This document shows, piece after piece, positions 63,052 through 64,000 of a stretch of 64,000 bases of DNA (positions are counted from its first letter, which is position 1; every line of letters starts with the position of its first letter). A program made the position numbers and the translations under genes. The stretch lies in the NCBI RefSeq assembly GCF_902500225.1, contig NZ_LR722651.1, forward strand, positions 248,001-312,000, given 5' to 3'. The DNA is from Buttiauxella massiliensis. Lineage in GTDB: Bacteria > Pseudomonadota > Gammaproteobacteria > Enterobacterales > Enterobacteriaceae. A model generated the notes under the pieces. It did no database searches. It saw only the letters and a list, made by a program, of their open reading frames with translations, and had not been told where the DNA came from.

Positions 63052-63984
63052 ATGCCAACGCGCAAAATCGCCGTTATCGGTGAATGTATGATTGAACTGT
63101 CGCAAAAAGGTGCGGAAGTTAGCCGCGGCTTTGGTGGCGATACCCTAAACACTTCCGTTTATATCGCACGTCAGGTTGACGCAGCCGATCTTGAAGTCCA
63201 TTACGTTACAGCTCTGGGTGAAGATAACTTCAGCCAGCAAATGCTCGACGCATGGCAGCAAGAAAATGTTCACACCGAACTGACACAGCGCCTGGAGCAC
63301 CGTCTGCCGGGTCTGTATTACATCGAAACCGACTCTACCGGTGAGCGCACGTTCTATTACTGGCGCAACGAAGCCGCAGCCCGTTTCTGGCTGGAGAGCG
63401 ATCAAGCTCAGGCTATTTGCGCAGAACTGGCACAGTTCGACTACCTGTATCTGAGCGGTATCAGTCTGGCTATCCTCAACGCGGCTAGCCGTGAAAAGCT
63501 GATGGCTCTGCTGACTCAGTGCCGTGCGAACGGTTGCAAGGTTATCTTCGATAACAACTACCGTCCGCGCCTGTGGGCAAGCCGTGAAGAGACGCAACAG
63601 GTCTATCAGCAAATGCTGACCTGCACCGACATCGCGTTCCTGACGCTGGATGACGAAGATTTGTTGTGGGGCGAGAAGCCTGTTGAAGAAGTGATTCACC
63701 GTACTCAGGCAGCTGGTGTGCGTGAAGTGGTTATCAAGCGTGGCGCTGATTCTTGCCTGGTAGCGATTCAGGGTGAGTCAACATTAGAAGTGCCAGCGGT
63801 GAAATTACCGAAAGAAAAAGTTATCGATACTACGGCTGCTGGTGACTCTTTCAGCGCGGGCTATCTGGCGGTGCGTTTGACCGGTGGCAATGCAGAAGAA
63901 GCAGCAAAACGCGGGCATTTGACCGCGAGCACCGTGATTCAGTATCGCGGCGCGATCATTCCTAAAGAAGCGATGCCAAAGTAA
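63052..63984 (+). CDS. kdgK: 2-keto-3-deoxygluconate kinase
   Basis: KdgK phosphorylates 2-keto-3-deoxygluconate to KDPG, feeding pectin and hexuronate breakdown into the Entner-Doudoroff aldolase step. The 310-residue PfkB/ribokinase-family protein shows the N-terminal GFGGDTLNTSVYIAR motif and the C-terminal PfkB signature DTTAAGDSFSAGYLA with the catalytic Asp. E. coli KdgK has 309 residues. It is divergent from pdeH, as in E. coli, and complete just before the window end. Confidence 0.96.
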   Translation: MPTRKIAVIGECMIELSQKGAEVSRGFGGDTLNTSVYIARQVDAADLEVHYVTALGEDNFSQQMLDAWQQENVHTELTQRLEHRLPGLYYIETDSTGERTFYYWRNEAAARFWLESDQAQAICAELAQFDYLYLSGISLAILNAASREKLMALLTQCRANGCKVIFDNNYRPRLWASREETQQVYQQMLTCTDIAFLTLDDEDLLWGEKPVEEVIHRTQAAGVREVVIKRGADSCLVAIQGESTLEVPAVKLPKEKVIDTTAAGDSFSAGYLAVRLTGGNAEEAAKRGHLTASTVIQYRGAIIPKEAMPK

Positions 63985-64000
63985 TAAGGGTGTCAAAAAG

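Noticed and set aside
1..64000. CRISPR arrays, tRNA or rRNA genes
   Set aside because: No regularly spaced direct repeats and no cloverleaf or rRNA sequence were recognised on reading both strands; a dedicated scan could still find a weak tRNA.

Overview
The window is chromosomal DNA from a member of the Enterobacteriaceae. Several blocks match the E. coli K-12 order around 78 min: yhiN-pitA-uspB-uspA-rsmJ-prlC-rlmJ-gor (about 16.2-26.8 kb) and yhjC-yhjD-yhjE-yhjG-pdeH-kdgK (about 55.6-64 kb). Two complete ERIC elements, a gene of the STY4199 family and the absence of dtpB and the acid-resistance island between gor and yhjC point away from Escherichia, towards the Enterobacter/Kluyvera/Buttiauxella side of the family. 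The genus cannot be fixed from sequence reading alone.

Layout. 1-15.1 kb is accessory, AT-rich surface-structure DNA. It holds a leftward fimbrial operon (subunit, chaperone, usher cut by the window edge), a LuxR-type and a Rob-like AraC-type regulator, an MFS exporter, small secreted proteins of unknown function, a second LuxR-type regulator, a LysR-type regulator, and a rightward fimbrial operon (subunit, chaperone, usher) with no adhesin gene. A broken IS630-type transposase and an ERIC fragment close this block. 16.2-26.8 kb is core: oxidoreductase, phosphate transport, universal stress proteins, two rRNA methyltransferases, oligopeptidase A, a membrane-anchored bactofilin and glutathione reductase, the last with a good OxyR site upstream.

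26.76-41.90 kb is a complete mobile island of about 15.1 kb inserted in the last codons of gor. An exact 11-bp repeat (CGTTACTATGA) flanks it. The island replaces the last residues of Gor and displaces the original gor stop codon and terminator to its far side. Its integration module is four overlapping genes, three tyrosine-recombinase-like proteins plus a small coiled-coil protein, matching the ginABCD module of GInt islands. The cargo looks like a defence island: a DEAH-box helicase with a coupled small gene, a divergent XRE repressor with paired palindromic operators, a PHP-plus-ATPase protein of TrlF type, and a SIR2-STAND-like protein whose P-loop is degenerate.

42.2-54.5 kb is mixed: small secreted proteins, a LacI-regulated PTS (IIB, IIC, IIA) with a LamB/BglH-type porin but no glycosidase, an orphan two-domain fimbrial adhesin, a STY4199-family membrane protein, a MocR-type regulator facing a DUF1127 gene, a GNAT acetyltransferase and a DUF1471 protein. 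54.7-64 kb returns to core: an SDR gene divergent from yhjC, then yhjD, yhjE, yhjG, pdeH (with a clear sigma-28 promoter) and kdgK. Between yhjE and yhjG lies a 534-bp giant imperfect palindrome with nested arms and side hairpins that no gene explains.

The most rewarding places to look are the gor island and its cargo, the 59.3-59.8 kb palindrome, and the orphan adhesin next to a 59-nt perfect hairpin.
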